Positions 7,818-16,184 of a stretch of DNA of 28,764 bases are shown here, one piece after another. This stretch comes from Prevotella sp. UBA1378 (GTDB taxonomy: Bacteria > Bacteroidota > Bacteroidia > Bacteroidales > Bacteroidaceae): positions 12,062 through 40,825 of the forward strand of contig DBRC01000047.1 in the NCBI GenBank assembly GCA_002305505.1, written 5' to 3'. Position numbers and translations under genes: made by a program. A model generated the notes under the pieces. That model searched no databases and was not told the DNA's origin. It saw only the letters and a program-made list of their open reading frames with translations. Position 1 is the stretch's first letter. Every line of letters starts with the position of its first letter.

Positions 7818-8813
7818 ATGGCAGAAGCTATTGATATCCGGGAACTGAACATCCGGATAGAACAACAAAGCGCATTCGTAACGAATCTGACGACAGGCAT
7901 GGACCGTGTCATCGTGGGGCAAAAGCATTTGGTGGACTCGCTCCTCATCGGGTTGCTGAGCGACGGGCACATCCTGTTGGAAGGAGTTCCGGGACTGGCA
8001 AAGACGCTGGCCATCAAAACACTGGCACAACTGATAGATGCCGGATACAGCCGGGTGCAGTTTACACCCGACTTGCTGCCTGCCGACGTAATAGGCACTA
8101 TGATTTACTCGCAGAAAGACGAGCGGTTCCAGGTGAAGAAGGGACCCGTATTTGCCAACTTCGTGCTGGCCGATGAAATCAACCGCGCCCCGGCCAAGGT
8201 GCAGAGCGCGCTGCTCGAGGCCATGCAAGAAAAGCAGGTGACCATAGGCAGCGAGACATTCGGGCTGCCCAACCCGTTCCTCGTGATGGCTACGCAGAAC
8301 CCTATAGAGCAGGAGGGCACGTATCCGCTGCCCGAGGCCCAGGTGGACCGCTTCATGCTGAAGGTGGTCATCGACTACCCGACAATCGAAGAGGAAAAGA
8401 AAATCATCCGTGAGAATATTGCCGAGAAACTGCCGGAGGTGAAACCCGTAACAACGGCACAAGACATATTGCAGGCACGCAGCGTGGTCCGCGAAGTGTA
8501 TATTGACGAGAAGATAGAACAGTACATTGCCGACATCGTTTTCGCAACCCGCTACCCCGACCGTTACGGGCTGAAGGACATGAAGGAAATGATACAGTTC
8601 GGCGGTTCGCCGCGTGCTTCCATCAACCTGGCAAAAGCCAGCCGCGCCTATGCTTTCATCAAGCGCCGTGGCTATGTAGTGCCCGAAGACGTGCGTGCCG
8701 TAGCCCACGACGTGCTGCGCCACCGTATCGGCCTTACTTATGAGGCCGAGGCGGGCAACATCACGAGCGAGGAAATCGTTTCGAAGGTGATTAATAAGGT
8801 GGAAGTGCCGTGA
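7818..8813 (+). CDS. moxR: MoxR-family AAA+ ATPase
   Basis: A 331-residue cytosolic AAA+ ATPase of the MoxR group, thought to act as a chaperone-like activator of VWA-domain partners. Walker A is GVPGLAKT (56-63), in the GxPGxAKT form of MoxR proteins. Walker B is LADE in VLADEINRAPAKVQSALLEAMQE (116-138), and sensor 1 is ATQNP (158-162), followed by EQEGTYPLPEAQVDRF, a MoxR hallmark. The C-terminal lid domain ends with the VRAVAHDVLRHRIGL motif. It is the first gene of the Bat operon, 12 nt before the DUF58 gene. MoxR-DUF58-VWA gene sets are conserved, and the ATPase probably remodels the membrane VWA complex. No residue is missing. Confidence 0.96.
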   Translation: MAEAIDIRELNIRIEQQSAFVTNLTTGMDRVIVGQKHLVDSLLIGLLSDGHILLEGVPGLAKTLAIKTLAQLIDAGYSRVQFTPDLLPADVIGTMIYSQKDERFQVKKGPVFANFVLADEINRAPAKVQSALLEAMQEKQVTIGSETFGLPNPFLVMATQNPIEQEGTYPLPEAQVDRFMLKVVIDYPTIEEEKKIIRENIAEKLPEVKPVTTAQDILQARSVVREVYIDEKIEQYIADIVFATRYPDRYGLKDMKEMIQFGGSPRASINLAKASRAYAFIKRRGYVVPEDVRAVAHDVLRHRIGLTYEAEAGNITSEEIVSKVINKVEVP

Positions 8814-8825
8814 TAAAGACAAATT

Positions 8826-9695
8826 ATGGAAACATCCGAAATCATAAAGAAAGTACGCAAGATTGAAATAAAAACCCGCGGGCTGAGCTCCAATATCTTC
8901 GCAGGGCAATACCATTCGGCATTCAAGGGCAGGGGTATGGCATTTTCGGAGGTGCGCGAGTATCAGTTCGGCGACGATGTGCGCGACATCGACTGGAATG
9001 TGACGGCGCGCTTCCACCGGCCCTATGTAAAGGTGTTCGAGGAAGAGCGCGAACTGACCGTGATGCTGCTCGTCGACGTCAGCGGCTCGCTCGATTTCGG
9101 CACGTCGAAACAGATGAAACGCGACATGGTGACCGAAATTGCCGCAACGCTGGCTTTCTCTGCTATCCAGAACAATGACAAGATAGGCGTGGTGTTCTTC
9201 TCAGACAAAATTGAGAAATACATACCGCCGAAGAAAGGGCGCAAGCATATCCTTTACATAATCCGCGAGATGCTCGACTTCAAGGCCGACAGCAAGAAAA
9301 CGGATGTAAGGGGGGCACTCGAGTTCCTGTCGGGCGTAGCCAAGCGCAGGTGCACGGCCTTTGTGCTGAGCGACTTCTACGTGCGCAGCGATTTCCTGCA
9401 GACGCTGACCATCGCCAACCGCAAACACGACGTGGTGGCCATACAAGTGTACGACCAACGTGCCCGCGAGCTTCCCGATGTGGGGCTGATGCGCGTGGTG
9501 GATGCCGAGACCGGGCATGAACAATACATTGACACCGGTTCGAGGCGCCTGCGCGAGGCACACCGCCGTTATTTCGTCTGGCGGCAGAACATGTTGCAGG
9601 AAACGTTCAATAAGAGTAATGTAGACTATATCAGCATCGCTACCAACGAGGACTTTGTGAAAGCGCTGCTCCTGCTGTTCAAGAAACGTTCGTGA
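8826..9695 (+). CDS. DUF58 protein of the Bat operon
   Basis: A 289-residue protein with the DUF58 core: GRGMAFSEVREYQFGDDVRDIDWNVTAR (36-61), followed by a VWA-like fold with a complete metal-site start, D84-V-S86-G-S88 (LLVDVSGSLDFG). It has no signal peptide or membrane helix, so it should be cytosolic or peripheral. DUF58 proteins are constant partners of MoxR ATPases and are presumed adaptors between the ATPase and the membrane-bound VWA proteins. The gene lies 12 nt behind moxR and 60 nt before the next Bat gene, the widest gap in the operon. Family secure, biochemical role inferred. Confidence 0.93.
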   Translation: METSEIIKKVRKIEIKTRGLSSNIFAGQYHSAFKGRGMAFSEVREYQFGDDVRDIDWNVTARFHRPYVKVFEEERELTVMLLVDVSGSLDFGTSKQMKRDMVTEIAATLAFSAIQNNDKIGVVFFSDKIEKYIPPKKGRKHILYIIREMLDFKADSKKTDVRGALEFLSGVAKRRCTAFVLSDFYVRSDFLQTLTIANRKHDVVAIQVYDQRARELPDVGLMRVVDAETGHEQYIDTGSRRLREAHRRYFVWRQNMLQETFNKSNVDYISIATNEDFVKALLLLFKKRS

Positions 9696-9755
9696 CCGCT
9701 GACTGTACGCGGGAGGCGCAGCGGTGAACGACGGCTACAATAATGCAAAGAATAT

Positions 9756-10826
9756 ATGAAGAGATTTACGATACTGATATGGCTGATGGCCGGTATGCTG
9801 CAATTGTCTGCACAGGTTACCGTCGAGGCGGGCATCGATTCCATCGAAATGCTCATCGGGCAGCAGGTGCACGTCACGGTGACAGCGACGGCCAGTGAAC
9901 AAGCGAAACCGGTATTCCCCGAATTCAAGCCGCAACAGACGGTGACGCCGGGGGTAGAGGTGCTCGGAGCCACTGAGGTGCAGAAGAGCCCTGCCGACAA
10001 CGGGCAGGCGCGTTTTACGCGTGTCTATACACTGACATCGTTCGACGGCAACCTCTATTACCTGCCGCCCTTTACCGTAAAAGTAAACGGAAAGGCGTAT
10101 GAAAGCAAGAGCTTGGCGCTGAAGGTGATTGAGATGGAGGTGGATACAACGAAGATGGACCAGTTTTTCGGGCCGAAAGATGTGCAGGATAATCCGTTCC
10201 TGTGGAGCGACTGGAGCCTTGTCTTCTGGCTCAGCGTGCTCATGCTGCTGTTGGCTACGCTGGGCTATTATCTTTATATCCGCCTGCGCGATAATAAACC
10301 GATTATCGCCCATATCAAGGTGGTGAAGCGGCTCCTGCCGCATCAGAAAGCCATGAAGGAGATAGAGGTGATAAAGGCCGAGAAGATGGTTAGTTCGGAA
10401 GACCAGAAAGAATATTATACGCGCCTGACCGAGACATTGCGTAAATATATCGAGGAGCGTTACGGCTTCAGTGCAATGGAAATGACCAGTTCGGAGATTA
10501 TCGGGCGGCTGATGGCGTCGCAGGACCAGAAATCGCTTGACGAGCTGCACCGGCTGTTCATGACGGCCGACCTCGTGAAGTTTGCCAAATACTCTACACT
10601 GATTAACGAAAACGACATGAATCTGGTGAATGCCATCGAATTCATCAATCAGACGAAACTGGAGAACCAGTCGACAGAGGAGGTGGTGAAACCGCAGTTG
10701 ACGGCCGAAGAGGAACGCTCGGTGAAAACGCGCCGTATGCTGAAGGTTGTCATCACGGCGATTGCTTTCGTCAGCGTCGCTTTGTTCGGCTATGTGCTGA
10801 CTACTGTATATATGTTGATAAATTAA
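9756..10826 (+). CDS. BatD-like small membrane protein of the Bat operon
   Basis: A 356-residue protein: signal peptide (MKRFTILIWLMAGMLQLSAQ), a beta-rich outer domain (21-125), a membrane helix (about 153-175), a charged helical cytoplasmic domain (about 180-325) and a C-terminal membrane helix (about 329-352). It parallels BatD from the same operon in both halves. YTLTSFDGNLYYLPPFTV (91-108) matches BatD's YTYILCANKNGTYTIPPAHI. KEYYTRLTETLRKYIEERYG (218-237) matches BatD's DEFYDEVLRALWGYVGDKLN. It therefore looks like a reduced BatD paralogue, related in position and layout to the DUF4381-type proteins of other MoxR-DUF58-VWA clusters. The function is unknown; it probably links the cytosolic ATPase/DUF58 pair to the outer VWA proteins. 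Confidence 0.8.
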   Translation: MKRFTILIWLMAGMLQLSAQVTVEAGIDSIEMLIGQQVHVTVTATASEQAKPVFPEFKPQQTVTPGVEVLGATEVQKSPADNGQARFTRVYTLTSFDGNLYYLPPFTVKVNGKAYESKSLALKVIEMEVDTTKMDQFFGPKDVQDNPFLWSDWSLVFWLSVLMLLLATLGYYLYIRLRDNKPIIAHIKVVKRLLPHQKAMKEIEVIKAEKMVSSEDQKEYYTRLTETLRKYIEERYGFSAMEMTSSEIIGRLMASQDQKSLDELHRLFMTADLVKFAKYSTLINENDMNLVNAIEFINQTKLENQSTEEVVKPQLTAEEERSVKTRRMLKVVITAIAFVSVALFGYVLTTVYMLIN

Positions 10827-10876
10827 CATCGGCCGTCTCCTAAATAATATACTCAAGGTGGATAAAAAACGAAAAA

Positions 10877-11875
10877 ATGGAATTTGCCAATAAAGAATAT
10901 TTGTTCCTGCTCGTACTGCTGATACCTTACCTGCTTTGGTATCTGATGTACCGGAAAAAGAGCGAACCCACGATGCGGCTGGGCGATACTTTTGCCTACC
11001 GCTATGCGCCAAAGAGCTGGAAGGTGCGCCTCATACCGCTGCAGTTGCTGTTGCGTATGGCTGCCTTTGTGCTCCTCGTGTTGGCTCTGGCACGCCCGCA
11101 GACACAAAACTCATGGAAAGACAAGTCGGTGGAGGGTATCGACATCATGCTGGCGATGGATGTGTCGACCAGTATGCTTGCCGAAGACCTGAAGCCCAAC
11201 CGTATCGAGGCAGCCAAGCAGGTGGCGGCCGAATTCATCGCGGGGCGCCCGGATGATAATATCGGCCTTACCATCTTTGCCGGCGAAGCCTTTACGCAAT
11301 GCCCCATGACGGTAGATCATGCGTCATTGCTCAGCTTGCTGCAGAACGTGCGTACCGACATCGCCGCGCGCGGGCTGATACAAGACGGTACGGCCATCGG
11401 CATGGGACTGGCCAATGCCGTCAGCCGGCTGAAAAGCTCGAAGGCGAAGAGCAAGGTGGTTATCCTGCTGACAGACGGCTCGAACAACATGGGCGACCTC
11501 TCGCCGATGACCGCTGCCGAGATAGCGCGCAGCCTGGGTATCCGCGTTTACACCATCGGCGTAGGTACCAACGGCACCGCCCGCTATCCGATGCCGGTGG
11601 CTGGCGGTGTGCAGTATGTGAACATACCTGTGGAAATAGACAGTAAGATGTTGAGCCAGATTGCCGCGACGACAGAGGGCGACTTCTTCCGCGCTACGAA
11701 CACACGGGAGCTGCGGCGGATATACAAGGAAATCGACCAGCTGGAGAAAACCAAGCTGAACGTCAAGAAGTTCAGCAAGCGTTATGACGTCTATCAGCCA
11801 TTGGCCATCGCTGCTGTCATAGTGTTGCTGCTTGAGATATTATTGCGCATCACAGTGTTCCGCCGTTTGCCGTGA
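10877..11875 (+). CDS. batA: BatA, membrane VWA-domain protein
   Basis: A 332-residue inner-membrane protein. The N-terminal helices at about 8-24 and 55-72 are followed by the DUF1550/BatA-type region (ALARPQTQNSWKDK), then a VWA domain (about 87-285) with the metal-ion site D95-V-S97-T-S99, a later Thr in QDGTAIG and the Asp of LLTDGSNN. A single C-terminal helix (about 309-328) follows. The VWA domain should lie on the periplasmic side. Bat proteins were named for a Bacteroides fragilis locus linked to oxygen tolerance; the molecular activity is still unclear. The sequence closely parallels the BatB half of the next gene (SMLAEDLKPNRIEAAK against SMLAEDVVPSRLDRSK), so the two arose by duplication. 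It lies 30 nt upstream of the batB-batC fusion. Confidence 0.94.
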   Translation: MEFANKEYLFLLVLLIPYLLWYLMYRKKSEPTMRLGDTFAYRYAPKSWKVRLIPLQLLLRMAAFVLLVLALARPQTQNSWKDKSVEGIDIMLAMDVSTSMLAEDLKPNRIEAAKQVAAEFIAGRPDDNIGLTIFAGEAFTQCPMTVDHASLLSLLQNVRTDIAARGLIQDGTAIGMGLANAVSRLKSSKAKSKVVILLTDGSNNMGDLSPMTAAEIARSLGIRVYTIGVGTNGTARYPMPVAGGVQYVNIPVEIDSKMLSQIAATTEGDFFRATNTRELRRIYKEIDQLEKTKLNVKKFSKRYDVYQPLAIAAVIVLLLEILLRITVFRRLP

Positions 11876-11905
11876 TTATGAATTAGTGAATAATGAATTG
11901 AAGAT

Positions 11906-13600
11906 ATGTTCAGATTTGAAGACCCCATATATCTGTATCTGTTGGTGCTGATACCCCTGTTGGCACTGATCCGCTTTGTTACCGTGCGCCAGCAGAAACG
12001 GCGCCTGCGTAAGTTTGGAGACCCTGCCTTGCTGAAAGGGCTGATGCCCGATGTCTCGGTATGGCGTCCGGCAGCCAAGTTCTGGCTGCTGGAAGCTGCA
12101 TTGGCTTTGCTCGTCGTGATGGCAGCACGGCCGCAGATGGGAACAAAAATCAGCCATGAGAAACGTACGGGTATCGAGACGATCATAGCGATGGACATCA
12201 GCAACTCGATGCTGGCGGAAGACGTCGTGCCCAGCCGCCTCGACCGCAGCAAGATGATGGTTGAGAATCTTGTGGAAAACTTCAATAACGACAAGATAGG
12301 GCTCATTGTTTTTGCCGGGGAAGCCTTTGTACAGTTACCGATAACCAGCGACTACGTGTCGGCAAAGATGTTCCTCAACAGTATTGACCCTTCGATGATT
12401 GTCACCCAAGGAACCGATATCGCCGCGGCTATCAATATGGCAATGCACAGTTTTACCCAACAGGAAGGCATCGGCAAGGCCATCATCGTGATTACCGATG
12501 GCGAAGACCACGAAGGAAGCGCGCTTGAGGTTGCCAAAGAAGCCAAGAAAGCCGGCATGCGGGTATTCGTGCTGGGTGTCGGTTCGGCTAAGGGGTCGCC
12601 GATACCTATCCCAGGGACAAACGATTATATGAAGGACAATACGGGTAATACGGTGATGTCGGCACTTAATGAAGAGATGTGTAAACAGGTGGCCGAAGCC
12701 GGTGGCGGCGCTTACATCCATGTGGACAACAACAGCAATGCGCAGGAACAGTTGGATAGCGAGCTGGACAAGTTGGCGAAGAAAGAAACCTCGACCACCA
12801 TTTACAGCGACTACGACGAACAGTTCCAAGCTTTTGGCATCATCGTGCTGCTGCTGTTGATAGCCGAGGTTTGTCTCCTTGAAATAAAGAATCCGCTGTT
12901 GAAAGGCAAATCGCTTTTCAGGAAGAATAAGAAGGCAGCCGTGTTGTTACTCCTGCTCCTTGCCACGCTTACGACAAATGCGCAGACCGACCGCAGGCAT
13001 ATCCGCCAGGGCAACAAGCATTATCGCAGCGGGAATTATGCCGAGGCCGAGGTTGCTTATCGCAAGGGTGCAGAGAAGAATCCGCGCAACCCGCAGGCTG
13101 CCTATAATTTAGGTAATGCGCTGATGGTACAGAAAAAAGACTCGGCAGCTGTGCAGCAGTTTGAGGCCGCAGCCAAGCTCGAAACAAATCCCCGGCGCAA
13201 GTTTATGTCGTACCATAATATGGGTGTGGTTTGTCAAATCCATAAGATGTATGGCGAGGCCATCGAGGCTTACAAAAGCGCACTGCGCCTGAATCCCAAT
13301 GACGATGAGACGCGCTATAATCTCGCGCTTTGCAAGCGCCAGTTGCAAAAGCAACAGCAGAACAAGGACAAGAACGAAAACAATAAGGACAAGAATAAAA
13401 ACGATAAAGACAAACAGAAGCAGAAGCAAGACCAGCAGAAAAAGAACCAGCAGAAGCAGAAGGACGACCAGAATAAGATGAGTAAAGACAATGCAGAACA
13501 ATTGTTAAACGCGGCAATCCAGCAAGAGAAAAATACGCAGCAGCGCATGAAGAAAGCCATGCAGCAGCCCGGCAGGAGAAAATTGCAGAAAAATTGGTAA
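11906..13600 (+). CDS. BatB-BatC fusion: VWA protein joined to TPR protein
   Basis: A 564-residue protein in one uninterrupted frame. Residues 1-340 are BatB: helices about 8-24 and 58-74, a VWA domain with D97-I-S99-N-S101 and ITDGED (196-201), and a helix about 309-326. Residues about 341-564 are BatC. They begin with a former signal peptide (NKKAAVLLLLLLATLTTNAQ, 341-360), then TPR repeats (about 362-475; QAAYNLGNALMVQKK, YHNMGVVCQIHKMYGEAIEAY), then a very polar K/Q/D/N tract (481-525) and the BatC-type end QQPGRRKLQKNW. In classical Bat loci these are two genes. There is no stop and no Met at the junction, so BatC cannot be made separately in an obvious way. The old signal peptide can serve as a fourth helix, keeping the TPR part in the periplasm. 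Confidence 0.93.
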   Translation: MFRFEDPIYLYLLVLIPLLALIRFVTVRQQKRRLRKFGDPALLKGLMPDVSVWRPAAKFWLLEAALALLVVMAARPQMGTKISHEKRTGIETIIAMDISNSMLAEDVVPSRLDRSKMMVENLVENFNNDKIGLIVFAGEAFVQLPITSDYVSAKMFLNSIDPSMIVTQGTDIAAAINMAMHSFTQQEGIGKAIIVITDGEDHEGSALEVAKEAKKAGMRVFVLGVGSAKGSPIPIPGTNDYMKDNTGNTVMSALNEEMCKQVAEAGGGAYIHVDNNSNAQEQLDSELDKLAKKETSTTIYSDYDEQFQAFGIIVLLLLIAEVCLLEIKNPLLKGKSLFRKNKKAAVLLLLLLATLTTNAQTDRRHIRQGNKHYRSGNYAEAEVAYRKGAEKNPRNPQAAYNLGNALMVQKKDSAAVQQFEAAAKLETNPRRKFMSYHNMGVVCQIHKMYGEAIEAYKSALRLNPNDDETRYNLALCKRQLQKQQQNKDKNENNKDKNKNDKDKQKQKQDQQKKNQQKQKDDQNKMSKDNAEQLLNAAIQQEKNTQQRMKKAMQQPGRRKLQKNW

Positions 13601-13611
13601 GCAAACGGAGT

Positions 13612-16182
13612 ATGAAAAAAGTATATTATGTATTGATGTTCTTGATGAGCGCTGTTGTGGCCAATGCGCAGCGTTTTGTGGGTGAGGCTCCCTCGCAGGT
13701 GGCTGTGGGAGAGCAGTTCCGCCTGACCTATACTGTCAATACGCAGAATGTAAGCGGTTTCCGTGCCGGCAGCATACCGGAGGCACTTGAGGTGTTGATG
13801 GGTCCGAGCACATCATCGCAGTCGAGTTTCCAAATGGTGAACGGACATACCAGTTCGTCGTCGTCGGTTACCTATACCTATATATTATGTGCCAATAAGA
13901 ATGGAACGTATACCATCCCGCCTGCACATATCACGGCAGGGGGGAAGACGCTGGCCTCGAACAGCCTGACCATCAAGGTGAGCGGCACGGCGCGGGGCAA
14001 TGGAGGCGGTAGCAACAGCAGCCAGCAACAGGGTGGCGAACAGGGAATGAGGGCGGCAGGCTCGCGTATCTCCGGTTCCGACTTGTTCATCAAGGTAAGT
14101 GCCAACAAGCGCCGTGTGCACGAGCAGGAACCGGTATTGCTGACCTATAAAGTATATACGTTGGTCGACTTGACACAATTGGAAGGCAAAATGCCTGACT
14201 TGAAAGGCTTCCATACACAGGAGGTGCAGTTGCCTCAACAGAAGAGTTTCAAGGTGGAGAACGTGAACGGGCGGCCGTACCGCACCGTGACATGGAGCCA
14301 ATACGTAATGTTCCCGCAAATCACCGGGCAACTTGAAATCCCAAGTATTACATTCAATGGCATCGTGGTGCAGCAAAACCGAGCCGTCGATCCTTTTGAG
14401 GCTTTCTTCAATGGAGGTTCGGGCTATGTGGAAGTGAAAAAACAAATCAAGGCTCCCGGACTTACTATACAGGTCGACCCCTTGCCTGCGCGCCCGGCTA
14501 GCTTCTCGGGCGGTGTAGGGCATTTCAATATCTCGGCCCAGTTGGATAAGACGGAAATCAAAGCCAACGACCCCATCACGTTGCGTGTCATTGTGAGCGG
14601 CATCGGCAACCTGAAGCTGATAAAGGAGCCGGTGGTGAAATTTCCGAAGGATTTCGACAAGTACGACGCTAAGGTAACAGATAAGACCAAGTTGACGGGC
14701 AATGGTGTAGAGGGCAATGTGATTTACGATTTCCTTGCTGTGCCGCGCCACCAGGGGCAGTTCGAGATACCTCCGGTAGAATTTACCTATTACGATACCA
14801 ATGCGAACAGTTATAAAACCGTGAAGACGCAGGCTTTTACGCTTCATGTAGCAAAGGGGACGGGGAACAGCAACGTAAGCGATTATACGGGACAGGAAGA
14901 CTTGAAGACGCTGAACAAGGATATCCGTTATATAAAGACGGGAAAGGCCGGAAACCACGCTGTCAATGAATTCTTCTTTGGCTCTACGGGCTATTGGGTT
15001 TCGCTCGTTGTACTGGCTGTGATATTTATTTCATTGTTTGTCATCTTCCGTCAACGTGCCATCGACAATGCCAATATCGGAAAAATGCGGGGTAAGAAAG
15101 CCAACAAGGTGGCCACGAAGCGGTTGAAGGCGGCTGACAGGCTGATGAAAGCAGGTAAGTCGGATGAGTTCTACGACGAGGTGTTGCGTGCGTTGTGGGG
15201 ATATGTAGGCGATAAACTGAATATCCCTGTGGCACAACTCACACGGGAGAATATCAGCCAGCGCTTGGCGGAGCGCCATGTAGACGAAGATACCGTGCAA
15301 CTGTTTATCAGGGCACTGGACGAGTGCGAGTTTGAACGCTATGCCCCGGGAGATGCGAAAGGCAATATGAGTAAGACATTCGAGGTAGCCATGACTGCCA
15401 TTATGAAGATTGAATACGTGATGAGGAAGAAAAGAACGGTGAATGCAAAGTTGCTGCTCCTGCTGCTCTTGTGGTGCCCCATGGCCATGCAGGCTGTAAC
15501 CAAGGAAGAGGCCGACAGTGCATACGCACGCCAACAGTACCAACAGGCTATAAAAGGCTATGAGGGGTTATTGCAGAAAGGCGTCAGTGCCGAACTCTAC
15601 TATAATCTGGGTAATGCCTACTACCGCACGGAGAACATTACGCGTGCCGTGCTCAATTACGAGCGGGCGCTGCTGTTGTCGCCGGGCGACCGCGACATCC
15701 GTTTCAACCTGCAGATGGCACGCAGCAAGACGATTGATAAGATTACGCCCGAAACAGAGATGTTCTTTGTTACGTGGTACCGCTCGTTTGTCAATCTGAT
15801 GAGCGTCGACGGATGGGCGGAAACTGCTTTGGCTGCCTTGGCCCTGGCTATCATCCTTACTTTAGTCTACCTCTTTTCCGAGCGTATTTGGCTGCGCAAG
15901 ATAGGTTTCTTCAGCGGTATCTTGCTCGTTGCAGTGTTCCTTCTCGGTAACCTTTTTGCCTACCAGCAGGAGCAGCAGCTCATCCATCGCACAGGTGCCA
16001 TTGTTATCTCGTCGGCAGTGCAGGTAAAGAGCACGCCGGCAAAGAACGGGACAGACCTTTTCATACTTCACGAAGGCACAAAGGTAAATATCACGGACGA
16101 TACGATGAAGGAATGGAAGAAAGTGACAGTGGCCGACGGGAAGGAAGGCTGGATTGAAACCTCGCAAATAGAAGTGATATAA
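13612..16182 (+). CDS. BatD-BatE fusion: oxygen-tolerance protein joined to TPR-SH3 protein
   Basis: An 856-residue protein; the ATG at 13612 is chosen over an upstream TTG because it starts a normal signal peptide (MKKVYYVLMFLMSAVVANAQ). Residues 1-603 are BatD: beta-sandwich repeats outside, a Gly/Ser/Gln-rich linker (about 126-146), a membrane helix (about 460-480) and a helical cytoplasmic domain (about 500-600). From M604 the sequence is BatE: a signal-type segment (MRKKRTVNAKLLLLLLLWCP), TPR repeats (YYNLGNAYYRTENITRAVLNYERALLLSPGD), two helices (about 737-754 and 764-782) and a C-terminal SH3-like domain (VQVKSTPAKNGTDLFILHEG, GWIET). These are normally separate genes; here no stop lies between them. 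The ATG at 15421 could still serve as an internal start. The next gene begins 2 nt after the stop. Confidence 0.93.
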   Translation: MKKVYYVLMFLMSAVVANAQRFVGEAPSQVAVGEQFRLTYTVNTQNVSGFRAGSIPEALEVLMGPSTSSQSSFQMVNGHTSSSSSVTYTYILCANKNGTYTIPPAHITAGGKTLASNSLTIKVSGTARGNGGGSNSSQQQGGEQGMRAAGSRISGSDLFIKVSANKRRVHEQEPVLLTYKVYTLVDLTQLEGKMPDLKGFHTQEVQLPQQKSFKVENVNGRPYRTVTWSQYVMFPQITGQLEIPSITFNGIVVQQNRAVDPFEAFFNGGSGYVEVKKQIKAPGLTIQVDPLPARPASFSGGVGHFNISAQLDKTEIKANDPITLRVIVSGIGNLKLIKEPVVKFPKDFDKYDAKVTDKTKLTGNGVEGNVIYDFLAVPRHQGQFEIPPVEFTYYDTNANSYKTVKTQAFTLHVAKGTGNSNVSDYTGQEDLKTLNKDIRYIKTGKAGNHAVNEFFFGSTGYWVSLVVLAVIFISLFVIFRQRAIDNANIGKMRGKKANKVATKRLKAADRLMKAGKSDEFYDEVLRALWGYVGDKLNIPVAQLTRENISQRLAERHVDEDTVQLFIRALDECEFERYAPGDAKGNMSKTFEVAMTAIMKIEYVMRKKRTVNAKLLLLLLLWCPMAMQAVTKEEADSAYARQQYQQAIKGYEGLLQKGVSAELYYNLGNAYYRTENITRAVLNYERALLLSPGDRDIRFNLQMARSKTIDKITPETEMFFVTWYRSFVNLMSVDGWAETALAALALAIILTLVYLFSERIWLRKIGFFSGILLVAVFLLGNLFAYQQEQQLIHRTGAIVISSAVQVKSTPAKNGTDLFILHEGTKVNITDDTMKEWKKVTVADGKEGWIETSQIEVI

Positions 16183-16184
16183 CG

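Noticed and set aside
7722..9017. Long open frame antisense to moxR and the DUF58 gene; similar ones lie antisense at 9735-11012, 13885-14958 and 24688-26103.
   Set aside because: They mirror strong family genes on the other strand, and I recognise no domain, signal peptide or family motif in them.
13594..13611. TTG start for BatD overlapping the end of the BatB-BatC gene.
   Set aside because: The ATG at 13612 has a purine-rich site (CGGAG) just before it and starts the signal peptide directly.
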